Shown: positions 9,607 to 21,800 of the stretch, piece after piece
Layout of the letters: each line of letters opens with the position of its first letter
Position numbering within the stretch: position 1 is the stretch's first letter
Notes under the pieces: model-generated
Told to the model about the DNA's origin: nothing
What the model saw: only the letters and a program-made list of their open reading frames with translations
Database searches by the model: none
Assembly (NCBI GenBank): GCA_003024785.1
Contig: PUQB01000111.1
Coordinates: forward strand, 333,212 to 397,211
Length of the DNA: 64,000 nt
Source of the DNA: Selaginella tamariscina
Lineage: Eukaryota > Streptophyta > Lycopodiopsida > Selaginellales > Selaginellaceae
Direction of reading: 5' to 3'
Made by a program: the position numbers and the translations under genes

Positions 9607-11910
9607 CTAAAGACGAGTTCCACGAGTCTTGGGACCTGGTTTAGCAGGATAATGCCGATGGAAGGCAGCAACCTTGGAAGAAGCATGGAGTAAGTTGGAT
9701 GCAGGTTCCCAAGTGCGATCAGTAGGCAAATAACCTTTCCAATCCACCAAGTATTGAAGTTGGCGGCGATGAAGACGAGAATCAAGGATGGCTGCAACTT
9801 CGTACTCAGGTTCACCAGCAATGACCACAGGAGGGGGAGGAGAAGAAGCACGACCAGGAAGAGAAGAAGGATGATACGGCTCCAACAAGGAGGTGTGAAA
9901 CACAGGATGAAGTTTCACCGTGGATGGTAACTCGAGTCGGAAAGCTACAGGATTTACCTCCGCCACGATCCTGTAAGGGCCCAATCGTTGAAAATCCAAC
10001 TTAGAAGAAGGCCTGTTGGTGCGAATGTGTCGACGAAGAAGCCACACGAGATCACCAATCTTGTATGCAGGTGCCGGCTGACGGTGAGCATCAGCATGAT
10101 GCTTGTATCGTTCCTGTGCCTGCTGAAGATGAACCTGGAGATCATCCTGTACCTGCCGAAGATGCTGAAGACGATCCTGTACTGCAGGAGCGGAAGAAGG
10201 AGAAGCGGAGGAGCAAAGTCAAAACGTGGATGGTGGCCTGTAAGAGCAAAGAAAGGTGTCTGTCCTGTAGATGCGTGAATGGAGTTGTTGTAGGCAAACT
10301 CCGCCATTGGAAGAAGGTCCAACCAGTTGTCCTGCTGGTAACTGATGAAGCAACGAAGATACTGTTCAAGGTCTGAATTGTGCGTTCGGACTGCCCATCG
10401 GTTTGTGGGTGATATCCTGAAGAAAGATCCGCTTTAACCTGTAGACTCCGAAGAAGCTCTCGCCAAAACTTGGACATGAATTGTGGACCTCGATCGGAAA
10501 CAATGCTCTCAGGAAGACCATGATGTCGGAACACCTCACGGATCACCAACTCGGCAGTTGTCTGACCTGTAGCTGTCTTGTTGCAGGGTAGGAAATGAGC
10601 CTGCTTGGTGAAACGGTCAACCACCACAAGAACTGCATCGAATCCACGAGAAGGAGGAAGATCTGTGAGGAAATCCATAGAAATGGATCTCCAAGGAGCA
10701 GAAGGAACAGGAAGAGGACGAAGAAGACCAGAGGGTGCATGATGAGGCATCTTCGACCTGCTACAAGTGTCACAACTCCGTACAAACCTTCCACAAAACC
10801 TCGCAACCCAGGCCACCAATAGTTGCGAGTCACCAACTCCACTGTCTTGGCCACACCAAAATGTCCTGTAGCCGGGGTATCATGACAATCCTGTACCACA
10901 CGAGTCCTGGAAATACCAACAGGAACGTACAGGAGACCTTCCCGGTACAGGAGTCCATCCTGTATGGTGAACAGGTTGTAGTCTGGACGGGAACTGGAGG
11001 AAGAGGAACTTGCAACGTCAGGATGAATGTGTGAGAACACATTCTTTGCCAAGTCGTCTGTAGCCAACTGCGAACGGACGTCCTGTAGGAGTGTTGAATT
11101 TGCTGGAGCCTGATGAACCTGCAGTGCCGCAAGCCAAACGATCAGGACCCAACAACACTTGCCTTTGACAGTCAAATGCAGGATCGCCCGGGCTTGGTGC
11201 AAGGTAAGAGCGCCTAGACAATGCGTCCGCCTTGCCATTCCGAAAACCGGGCCTGTAGACGATGACGAAGTCAAAACGTGATAGGAACTCCGCCCACCTA
11301 GCCTGTCGCCGACTGAGAACTGAGCCGTTTGAAAGTACTCCAGGTTCTTGTGATCCGTAAGAACTTGTACAGGATGTGCAGCACCTTCCAGGAAATGCCG
11401 CCACTCCTCAAACGAATCCACAATGGCCTTGAGTTCCTTGTCATGAATCTCGTAATTGATCTCCGCCGACAGGAACTTACGAGAGTGAAAAGCTACAGGA
11501 TGAAGCAACTTGTCTCTCCAACTTGCGATAGGACGGATCCTACTGCAAAATCCGAGGCATCTGCTTCAATAAAGAGAAGGTCAGGATGTGCTAAAATCGG
11601 AGCTGTCGTGAAGACGTCCTTGAGTGTTGTGAATGCGTGTTCCGCCTTGTCGGACCAAGAGAAAAGCCCTGTGCGCTTGGTGAGTTCTGTGAGTGGAAGT
11701 ACACGCTTGGAGAAGTCCTGTATGAACCGCCTGTAGAAGTTTGCAAAGCCAAGGAAACATTGTACATCTCGTACCGACTTGGGCCTCTCCCACTCCACGA
11801 TGGTCTTCACCTTGTGCATGTCCATGGAAACGCCAGCAGGAGAGACGATGTAGCCCAAGAACTCCACCGAATCCCTATCGAAAAAACACTTCTCCAACTT
11901 CGCGTACAGG
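9607..11910 (-). pseudogene. E1 pol, 3' half: RNase H, integrase, chromodomain
   Basis: RNase [16 protein letters not shown] near 11540 and the [11 protein letters not shown]...HDKELKAIV block from 11508. Integrase: the zinc-binding part ends in CDTC, followed by the catalytic core with [34 protein letters not shown] and HPQTDGQSERTIQTL (10370-10800), i.e. the D,D(35)E core. Chromodomain: EYEVAAILDSR...QYLVDWKGY...TWEPASNL at about 9745-9865, near the C-terminus, which defines a chromovirus. Several frame breaks separate the pieces. Confidence 0.9.
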
Positions 11911-12530
11911 CCATGCTGCGAAGCCGCTCTAGAACTAGTCGTACATGCTTGTCATGTGCCGCCTGGTCCTTGGAGAAAATCAAGATGTCGTCGAGGTAGA
12001 TCACCACAAACTGGTCCAAGAAGTCACGAAAGATGTCGTTCACCATGTGTTGGAACACGGCTGGGGCATTGGTAAGGCCGAAAGGCATTACCGTGTACTC
12101 AAAATGTCCATACCTTGTACGAAAGGCAGTCTTCCACTCATCGCCGGGACGAATCCGTACAAGGTTGTAGGCCCCTCGTAAGTCGATCTTCGTGAACACC
12201 TTTGCTCCTCGCAGCCGATCGAGAAGTTCCGGGATCAATGGCAAGGTACCGATTCCGAATGGTGACTTGATTCAAACCCCTGTAGTCCACAACCAAACGT
12301 AAACTCCCATCCTTCTTCTTGACAAAGAAGATAGGCGCTCCTGCAGGGGACTTTGAGTGACGAATGAAGCCGGATGCCAAGTTGTCCTCGATGTACTGAC
12401 GAAGAACCTCCAACTCTGTGGGTGACAATGCATAAATCGGTCCGAATGGTGGAGTCTTTCCTTCCGCAAGATCAATAGGACAGTCGTAGGACCTGTGAAC
12501 AGGAAGAACTGCAGCCTTGTGCTTGTCAAA
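11800..12530 (-). pseudogene. E1 reverse transcriptase
   Basis: From 12428: [38 protein letters not shown], then [15 protein letters not shown] (first catalytic Asp), [19 protein letters not shown] and [12 protein letters not shown]. The YLDD box is at 11987-11998. One frame break lies near 12240. Ty3/gypsy-type RT. Confidence 0.92.
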
Positions 12531-13269
12531 AACGTCCTTAAAGTCGTGTACTTGGATGGTAGGGAAGAAGGAGGAGAAGGGAAGGAGTAGGAGAAGGAGA
12601 TTGAAAAACAGGAGAGTCGGATACAGGAAAGGTAGAAGAGGACGTAGGAGTTACTTGAAAGGCAAAAAGGTGGAAAGGAGCAGGATCAGTGGCGAGTTCA
12701 TGCATGGTAGTGGTAAGAACTCGGAGAGGAGAAGGAGGGAGCTGTGACTGAAAAAGAGGAAGGATCTTGGGGGTGGAACAGAAGCAGGGTAACAAAAGAG
12801 GCAGGATTGGAAAAAACCTGTGTGGTGTTGATGAGTGTACAGGATTGGAAGAATCCTGTACAGGAGTCCGTGGTTGCGAGGAGTGAAAAGCCTGCGAATG
12901 TGCTGACGAATCAACAGGAGGTGGATCCTGTTGAGGAGGAACCTTCGACACTGATACAGGATTGGAAGAACCCTGTACAGGACACCGCAAACTTACAGGA
13001 GTGGAGAGAGCCTGCGGATGTGCTGAGGAACTGACATGAGGTGAATCCTGTCGAGGAGGAGTCTTCAACACTGGTACAGGAACAGGCACGGTCAATCCTG
13101 TAGCTTGTACTGCCTCAGATACTAAGGATGTATCCTGCACACAGGAAGGTACAGGATTGATCCTAGCTGTCGGAGAGGAAAACGTGAGCGTCCTAGACCT
13201 CCAGTCGATCTGCGGATTTGCAACAACGAACCATGGCATGCCCAAAATGATGGGAGTCGACCGAGTCTT

Positions 13270-13900
13270 GATCAAGTTGAAGGAAATTGAACAGTTGAAT
13301 GTGCCATACTGCAGGAGAGAGGTTCGGTAGCATGGGTAACTGCGCCAGAAGCAATCAGACGCCCATCGGCCACCTCTACAGGAACTGCACGCTTCAACTT
13401 CACCACCGAAATGCCATGTTGAGTTGCAAACGTGTCATCCATGAAGCATGCATTTGCACCAGTGTCTAACAAGGCAAACTCCATGAGCTCTCGATTATTA
13501 AGATGAATGTGTACAGGAAACTTAAGTGATGGATGGTATGAGCAGCACCAATGGAGCCTGCACCTACGTCCAACTTCGCGGCTCCTAGACGAAGTGGACA
13601 TTGGAGTTTTCCGACTGAACTTCAGCTTCAACTTCACGCGTCTTGAAGTTCCTGGCTTTAATAGGACAATCTGCCACCTTGTGTCCTGCTCCACCACAAT
13701 ACAAGCACAGGTTCTCACTGCGACGACGTTGCTTCTCAGCAGCGGAAAGAGAGCCACGCTTGGATTTCTCAACCTCCATAGGAACTACTCCAGAAGGTGG
13801 TGCAGGAACATGTACCACAGCTGCAGGATTGGTTTGCAGGAACTGCTGATGACGACGCTCGAACAAACGGTTGTCGCAACGAACAGCTTGTTGCATGATC
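13270..13900 (-). pseudogene. E1 aspartic protease and Gag zinc knuckle
   Basis: Zinc knuckle CLYCGGAGHKVADC (CX2CX4HX4C) near 13670-13720 closes Gag. The protease follows with FALLDTGANACFMDDTFA near 13430-13490, where DTG is the catalytic triplet. A Pro/Ser-rich linker (about 12540-13270) leads into the RT. Confidence 0.9.
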
Positions 13901-13953
13901 TGCTAATGTTTGGGCATCCGGTAACGTAAGGAGAAGGTCCTTCACGTCATCCC

Positions 13954-14547
13954 TCAACCCAAAACGGAAGTTTCGATCAATGCAGTCTCGTCCCATGGAA
14001 TGTTCGTGCAAAGTTGCTGAAATTCGGATGCATAGACGGAAGCTGGTCGGGATCCTTGAGTGAGCTTCCGTAACTTCGTGCATGCAGAACGGTACTTATC
14101 AGGATCTCCAAAACAGGCTTCAAAGGCAGCCACGAAACCTTCAAAGTCTTCCATCAATGGGTCGTCACGCTCCAGCAAGGGGGCAACCCAAGCCCGTGGA
14201 GATCCACTTAGTAAGGATGCCAAAAGACCCACCTTTTGAGCATCAGTCGAGTAGCGCCGTGGTTGCATACGGATCAAGAGCCGGATCTGATTCAGGAAAC
14301 CTTGGAAATCGGCACGATTGCCACTGAACTTCTCTGGCATGCTAACCTTCGGCTCCGAAGAAAAGTTCGATGAAGAGGGAACCACCGATGCCTGGGAGAG
14401 AGCCTGCGCAGCAGCCTTGGAGGATGCATCAGCAGCTGCATGTGCCGCATTGGTGGAACCTTGCAGGTCGGTGACCACTTGGCGCAAAGTGGCCAGCTCA
14501 TGAAGTAACATTTGGTGCTCGCGTTGAAAGCGCTCAAAATCAGCCAT
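13954..14547 (-). pseudogene. E1 Gag capsid region
   Basis: Starts at an ATG at 14547 (MADFERFQREHQMLL), has an Ala/Ser-rich coil, then MPEKFSGNRADFQGFLNQ, GLLASLLSGSPRAWVAPLLE, FEACFGDPDKYRSA and (from 14083, next frame) GLRDDVKDLLLTLPDAQTL. This order resembles the Gag of Sushi/PEG10-related Ty3 elements more than the common seed-plant chromovirus lineages; that is a family judgement from memory, not a search. Confidence 0.8.
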
Positions 14548-14637
14548 GATCTAGGAAAGAAAAAGGAGGAAAATGAAGGAAAAGAATCAAGAAAAAGGTA
14601 GCTGGAAACGGAAACTATGAAGCAGTTACTATCAAAC

Positions 14638-15211
14638 TGTCAAGCCACGATCCAGGAACCAGGAAGAGACAGGATTCCAAGGACAGGAAGGCTTGACTCA
14701 GGAACAGGACCGAGAGCAGGACAGGAACTAGGAACAGGAACAGGATGACAGGAGCAAGACAGGATCAGGATAGGATCCGGGAGCAAGACAGGATCCAGGA
14801 ATAAGACAGAAACAGGACAGGATCCAGAGCAGGACAGGAAACAAGAGCGAGACAGGAGCAGGACAGGAAACAAGACAAGAACAAGACAAGACGAGATTGA
14901 TCGTAGTAAGACTGGTGTTGATAGTAACTGATTGTACAACAATTAGGTCGGAGCTTTTATGCTCACAACTCCAAGAGCTAATCTAGGCATGAGTGCTAAA
15001 AGTGGTTGCATGCATGCAAAAGTGACTGCATGCATGCAGAGGCTAAGATGAGTCCACATGTCCCTTATCCTCTAGGCATATCCTGTGGCATATCCTATAG
15101 GAATATCCTGTAGGAAATCTGCAACCCATATCTGTATCCGAAATCCTGTAGGAAAGTCCTGCAACCCATATCCTGTATCCGGAATCCTGTATTCTGTATC
15201 GGGTTGTGACA
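14638..15211 (-). repeat. E1 5' LTR
   Basis: Same ends and repeat motifs as 9020-9595. Just inside it, in element sense, is GTTTGATAGTAACTGC; no clear initiator-tRNA primer site beginning with TGG is visible. Confidence 0.88.
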
Positions 15212-15723
15212 GATCCAGGAGCAGAACAGGATCCGAGAGCAAAGATAGGAAGGAGCATGACAAGATCTAGGAACAAGATAGGAACATGATACGATCCGAA
15301 AGCAAGACAGGAGCAGGACAGGAACCAAGAGCAGGAGGCAAAGAGCAAAACAAGAACAAGAATGATCGTAGAATGACTGGTGTTGATAGTAACTAATTGT
15401 ACAACAATTAGGTCGGAGCTTTTATGCTCATAACTCCAAGAGCTAATCTAGGCATGAGTGCTAAAAGTGGTTGCATGCATCTAAAAGTGGTTGCATGCAT
15501 CTAAAAGTGGCTGCATGCATGCAGAAGCTAAGATGAGTCCACATGTCCCTTATCCTCTAGGCATATCCTGTGGCATATCCTGTAAGCATATCCTGTAAGA
15601 ATATCCTATAGAAATATCATGCAGGAATATCCTATAGGTATATCCTATAAGAATATCCTGCAGGCATATCCTGTATTTCGTATCCTGTATCCGGAATCCT
15701 GTATCATGTATCGGGTCATGACA
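15212..15723 (-). repeat. E2 3' LTR, second half
   Basis: Continues the LTR interrupted at 9019. It ends TCGGGTCATGACA, followed by the same GCACCTCCTCCCTAAAG polypurine-tract region as E1. Confidence 0.82.
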
Positions 15724-17438
15724 GCACCTCCTCCCTAAAGACGAGTTCCACGAGTCTTGGGACCTGGTTTAGCAAGATAATACCGATGGAAGGAGTGGAG
15801 AGAGCCTATGGATGTGCTGAAGAACTGACATGAGGTGAATCCTGTCGAAGAGGAATCTTCAACTCTAATACAGGAACATGCATGGTCAATTATGAAGCTT
15901 GTATTGCCTCAAACACTAAGGATGTATCCTGCACGCAGGAAGGTACAAGATTGATCCTGGCTGCCAGAGAAAAACATGAGTGTCTAGAACTCCAGTCGAT
16001 TTGAGGATTTGCAACCACGAACCACGGCATGCCCAAAATGATGGGAGTTGACCGAGTCTTGATCAAGTTGAAGGAAATCGAACAGTTGAATGTGCCATGA
16101 CTGCAAGAGAGAGGTGTGATAGTATGAGTAACTGTGCTTGAAGCAATCAGACGACCATCGGCCACCTATACAGGAACTGAACGCTTCAACTTCACCACCG
16201 GAATGCCATGCTGAGCTGCAAAAGTGTCATCCATGAAGCATGCATTTGCACCAGTGTCTAACAGGGCAAACTCCTTGAGCTCTCGATTGTTAAGGCGAAT
16301 GTGTACAGGAAACTTAAGTGATGGAATGGTATGAGCAGCACCAATGGAGCCTGCACTGTCGTCCAACTTCGCGGCTCCTAGATGAAGTGGACATTGAACT
16401 TTAGCTTCAACTTCACGCGTCTTGAACTTCCTAGCTTAGCAGGACATTCTGCCACCTTGTGTCTTGCTTCACCACAATACAAGCATAAGTTCTCACTGTG
16501 ACGACGTTGCTTCTCTGCAACTGAAAGTGGACCACGCTTATATTTCTCAACCTCCATAGGGATTACTTCAGAAGGTGTCCCAGGAACATGTGCCACAACT
16601 GCAGGATTGACTTGCAGGAACTATTGATGGGATCTTTCCTAACGACGCTCGAACAAACGGTTGTCACAGCGAACGGCTTGTTGCATGATCTCTACTAATG
16701 TTTGGGCATCTGGTAACGTAAGGAGAAGGTCCTTCACGTCATCCCTCAACCCAAAACGGAAATGTTCGATTAATGCAGTCTCGTCCCATGGAACGTTCGT
16801 GCAAAGTTGCTGAAATTCGGATGCATAAATAGAAGCTGGTTGGGATCCTTGTGTGAGCTTGCGTAACTTTGTGCATGCAGAATGGTACTTGTTAGGATCT
16901 CCAAAGCAGGCTTCAAAGGCAGCCACGAATCCTTCAAAGCCTTCCATCAAAGGGTCGTCATGCTTTAGCAAAGGGGCAACCCAAGCCCATGAAGATCCAA
17001 CTAGTAGGGATGCTAAAAGGCCAACCTTTTGTGCATCAGTCAAGTAGCGGTGTGGTTGCATGCGAATCAAAAGCTTGATTTAATTCAGGAAACCTTTGAA
17101 ATCGACACGATTGTCACTGAACTTCTCTGGCATGCTGATCTTTGGCTCTGAAGAAGAGTTTGATGGAGAGAAAACCACGGATGCTTGAGAGAGAATTTGC
17201 GCAACAGCCTTGGAGGATGCATCAGCAGCTACATGCGCCGCGTTGGTGGAACCTTGCAGATCAGTGACCACTTGGCACAAAGTGGCCAGCTCATGAAAGC
17301 AACATTTGGTGCTTGCGTTGAAAGTGCTCAAAATTAATCATGATTTATGAAAGAAAAAGGAGGAAAACGAAGAAAAAGAATCAAGAAAAAAAAAAGTAGC
17401 TAGAAAAGGGAGAGTTATGAAAGCAGTTACTATCAAAC
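15724..17438 (-). pseudogene. E2 internal region, deleted for RT, RNase H, integrase and chromodomain
   Basis: The first 75 bases match the 3' end of E1's internal region up to CCGATGGAAGG (15795); then the sequence jumps to the E1 position around 13005 (AGTGGAGAGAGCC). Protease (FALLDTGANACFMDD), zinc knuckle (CLYCGEARHKVAEC) and Gag (MPEKFSDNRVDFKGFLN) follow in order. About 3.3 kb of pol is missing, so the element could move only with help. It is more diverged than E1 and E3, as expected for the oldest copy. Confidence 0.88.
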
Positions 17439-18281
17439 TATCAAGCCACAATCCAGGAACCAGGAAGTGAGCAGGATTCCAAGAACAAGGAAGCTTGACT
17501 CAGGAGCAGGACAGGAACTCAAAACTTAGGAGCAGAACAAGGAACAGGACAAGGAGCAAGATAAGAAATGGAGCAAGATAGTAGGATAAGGAACAGGATA
17601 GGAAATAGGGCAGGATAGCAGGACAAGGAGCAGGATAGGAAATGGAGCAGGATAGCAGGATAAAGAATAGAATAAGAACTGGAGCAGGATAGCAAGACAA
17701 GGAGTAGAACAGGAACTAGGAACTTAGGAGTAGGACAAGGCATAGGACATGAACTAAGAACTCAGGAGTCATGAGTCGGACAGGATCCAGGAATAAGACA
17801 GGAGCAGGATAGGATCTAGGAGTGAGACAGGAGCAGGACAGGATAGCAAAATAGGAACAAAATAGGATCCGGGAGCAGAATAGGATCCGAGAGCAAGACA
17901 GGAGCAGGACAGGAAGGCGCAAGACAGGATCTAGGAACAAAACAGGAACAAGATAAGATCCGGGAGCAAGACAGGAGCAGGATAGGAACCAGGAGCAAGA
18001 CAAGAGCAGGAGGCAAAGAGCAAGACAAGAACAAGAATGATCGTAGAATGACTGGTGTTGATAGTAACTGATTGTACAATAATTAGGTCGGAACTTTTAT
18101 GCTCACAACTCCAAGAGCTAATCTAGGCATGAGTGCTAAAAGTGGTTGCATGCATCTAAAAGTGGCTACATGCATGTAGATGCTAAGATGAGTCCACAAG
18201 TCTCTTATCCTCTAGGCATATCCTGTAGGAATATCCTGCAGAAATATCCTGTAGGAATATCCTATAGGAATATCCTGTAGG
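17439..18281 (-). repeat. E2 5' LTR, first part
   Basis: Begins TATCAAGCCACAATCC (TG changed to TA at the terminus). Broken at 18281 by E3; the remaining 64 bases are at 24378-24441. Confidence 0.8.
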
Positions 18282-18820
18282 TGTCAAGCCATGATCCAGG
18301 AACTAGGAAGAGAGCAGGATTCCAAGAACAAGAAGGCTTGACTCAGGAACAGGACTGAGAGCAAGACCAGGCGCAGGACAGGATCCAGGAGCTAGACAAG
18401 AACAGGATAGGATCCGGGAGCAAGACAGGAAGGCGCAAGACCGGATCCAGGAACAAGACAGGATCCGGAGCAAGACAGGAGCAGGAGGCAAAGAGTAAAC
18501 AAGAACAAGACAAGAACAAGGAACAAGAATAATCGTAGTAGAATGACTGGTGTTGATAGTAACTGATTGTACAACAATTAGGTCGGAGCTTTTATGCTCA
18601 CAACTCCAAGCTAATCTAGTCATGAGTCTAATCTAGTCATGAGCTAAGAATAGTGTCCCTTATCCTCTAGGCATATCCTGTAGCATATCCTATAGGAATA
18701 TCCTATAGGTATATCTGTAGGAATATCCTGCAGGCATATCCTGTAACCCGTATCCTGTATCCGAAATCCTGCATCCTGTATCCTGTATCCGGAATCCTGT
18801 ATCCTGTATCGGTTGTGACA
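18282..18820 (-). repeat. E3 3' LTR
   Basis: TGTCAAGCCATGATCC to TCGGTTGTGACA, with the TATCCTGTATCC motif array at 18660-18810. Confidence 0.88.
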
Positions 18821-21800
18821 GCACCTCCTCCCTAAGGACGAGTTCCACGAGTCTTAGGACCTGGTTTAGCAGGATAATGCCGATGGAAGGCAGCAACTTT
18901 GGAAGAAGCATGGAGTAAGTTGGATGCAGGTTCCCAAGTGCGATCGGTAGGCAAATAACCTTTCCAATCCACCAAGTATTGAAGTTGGCGGCGATGAAGA
19001 CGAGAATCAAGGATGGCTGCAACTTCGTACTCAGGTTCACCAGCAATGACCACAGGAGGGGGAGGAGAAGAAGCACGACCAGGAAGAGAAGAAGGATGAT
19101 ACGGCTCCAACAAGGAGGTGTGAAACACAGGATGAAGTTTCACCGTAGATGGTAACTCGAGTCGGAAAGCTACAGGATTACCTCCGCCACAATCCTGTAA
19201 GGGCCCAATCGTTGAAAATCCAACTTAGAAGAAGGCCTGTTGGTGCGAATGTGTCGACGAAGAAGCCACACGAGATCCAATCTTGTATGCAGGTGCCGGT
19301 GACGGTGAGCATCAGCATGATGCTTGTATCGTTCCTGTGCCTGCTGAAGATGAACCGGAGATCATCCTGTACCTGACGAAGATGCTGGAGACGATCCTGT
19401 ACTGCAGGAGCGGAAGAAGGAGAAGCAGGAGGAGCAAAGTCAAAACGTGGATGGTGGCCTGTAAGAGCAAAGAAAGGTGTCTGGCCTGTAGATGCGTGAA
19501 TGGAGTTGTTGTAGGCAAACTGCCATAGGAAGAAGGTCCAACCAATTATCCTGTTGGTAACTGATGAAGCACGAAGATATTGCTCCAAGGTCTGAATTGT
19601 GCGTTCTGACTGCCCATCAGTTTGCGGGTGATATCCTGAAGAAAGATCCGCTTTAACCTGTAGACTCCGAGAAGCTCTCGCCAAAACTTGGACATGAATT
19701 GTGGACCTCGATCGGAAACAATGCTCTCAGGAAGACCATGTGTCGGAACACTCGGATCACCAACTCAGTTGTCTGCCTGTAGCTCTTGTTGCAGGGTAGG
19801 AAATGAGCCTGTTTGGTGAAACGGTCAACCACCACAAGAACTGCATCAAATCCACGAGAAGGAGGAAGATCTGTGAGGAAATCCATAGAAATGGATCTCC
19901 AAGGAGCAGAAGGAACAGGAAGAGAGAAGAAGACCAGAGGTGCATGACGAGGCATCTTCGACCTGTTGCAGGTGTCACAACTCCGTAAACCTTTCCACAA
20001 AACCTCGCAACCCAGGCCACCAATAGTTGCGAGTCACCAACTCAACTGTCTTGGCCACACCAAAATGTCCTGTAGCCGGGGTATCATGACAATCCTGTAC
20101 CACACGAGTCCTGCAAACACCAACAGGAACGTACAGGAGACCTTCCCGGTACAGGAGTCCTCCTGTATGGCAAACAGGTTGTAGTCTGACGGGAACTGGA
20201 GGAAGAGGCTTGCAATGTCAGGATAATGTGTTTCCTTGCCAAGTCGTCTGTAGCCAACTGCGAACGGATGTCCTGTAGAAGTGTTGAATTGCTGGAGCCT
20301 GATGAACCTGTAGTGCCGCAAGCCGGAATCGATCAGGACCCAACAACACTTGCCTTTGACAGTCATATGCAGGATCGCGGGCGGTGCAAGGTAAGAGCGC
20401 CTAGACAATGCGTCCGCCTTGCCATTCCGAAAACCGGGCCTGTAGACGATGACGAAGTCAAAACGTGATAGGAACTCCGCCCACCTAGCCTGTCGTCGAC
20501 TGAGAACTCGAGCCGTTTGAAATACTCCAGGTTCTTGTGATCCGTAAGAACTTGTACAGGATGTGCAGCACCTTCCAGGAAATGCCGCCACTCCTGAACG
20601 AATCCACAATGGCCTTGAGTTCCTTGTCATGAATCTCGTAATTGATCTCCGCCGAAGGAACTTACGAGAGTGAAAAGCTACAGGATGAAGCAACTTGTCT
20701 TCTCCAACTTTGATAGGACGGATCCTACTGCAAAATCCGAGGCATCTGCTTCAACGAAGAAAGGACGAGAAGGATCAGGATGTGCTAAAATCGGAGCTGT
20801 CGTGAAGGTGTCCTTGAGTGTTGTGAATGCATGTTCCGCCTTGTCGGACCAAGAGAAAACCTTGTGCGCTTGGTGAGTTCCGTGAGTGGAAGTACACGCT
20901 TGGAGAAGTCCTGTATGAACCGCCTGTAGAAGTTTGCAAAGCCAAGGAAACATTGTACATCTCGTACAGACTTGGGCCTCTCCCACTCCACGATGGTCTT
21001 CACCTTGTGCATGTCCATGGAAACGCCAGCAGGAGAGACGATGTAGCCCAAGAACTCCACAGAATCCCTATCGAAAAAACACTTCTCCAACTTCGCATAC
21101 AGGCCATGCTCGCGAAGCCGCTGTAGAACCAATCGTACATGCTTGTCATGTGCCGCCTGGTCCTTGGAGAAAATCAAAATGTCGTCGAGGTAGATCACCA
21201 CAAACTGGTCCAAGAAGTCACGAAAGATGTCGTTCACCATGTGTTGGAACACGGCTGGGGCATTGGTAAGGCCGAAAGGCATCACCGTGTACTCGAAGTG
21301 TCCATACCTTGTACGAAAGGCAGTCTTCCACTCATCGCCTGGACGAATCCGTACAAGGTTGTAGGCCCCTCGTAAGTCGATCTTCGTGAACACCTTTGCT
21401 CCTCGCAGCCGATCGAGAAGTTCCGGGATCAATGGCAACGGGTACCGATTCCGATGGTGACTTGATTCAAACCCCTGTAGTCCACAACCAAACGTAAACT
21501 CCCATCCTTCTTCTTGACAAAGAAGATGGCGCTCCTGCAGGGGACTTTGAGTGACGAATGAAGCCGGATGCCAAGTTGTCCTCGATGTACTGACGAAGAA
21601 CCTCCAACTCTGTGGGTGACAATGCATAAATCGGTCCGAACGGTGGAGTCTTTCCTTCTGCAAGATCAATAGGACAGTCGTAGGACCTGTGAACAGGAAG
21701 AACTGCAGCCTTGTGCTTGTCAAAAACGTCCTAAAGAGTGATACTTGGATGGTAGGAAGAAGGAGGAGAAGGAAAAGGAGTAGGAGAAGGAGATTGAAAA

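Larger units (their letters stand above)
9020..15211 (-). mobile_element. Ty3/gypsy chromovirus E1, nearly complete
   Basis: LTRs 9020-9595 and 14638-15211 (about 575 bases, TG...CA in both orientations: TGTCA...TGACA) bracket a 5.0 kb internal region. Flanking target duplications are GATCA (9015-9019) and GATCC (15212-15216), inside the E2 LTR. In element sense the internal region ends with a purine tract (AGGGAGGAGGTGC) immediately before the 3' LTR, a plausible polypurine tract. Element order is gag, protease, RT, RNase H, integrase, chromodomain. Confidence 0.9.

Noticed and set aside
12538-13275. Pro/Ser-rich ORF as an independent gene
   Set aside because: It is the linker between protease and RT in E1 and recurs at the same place in E3.
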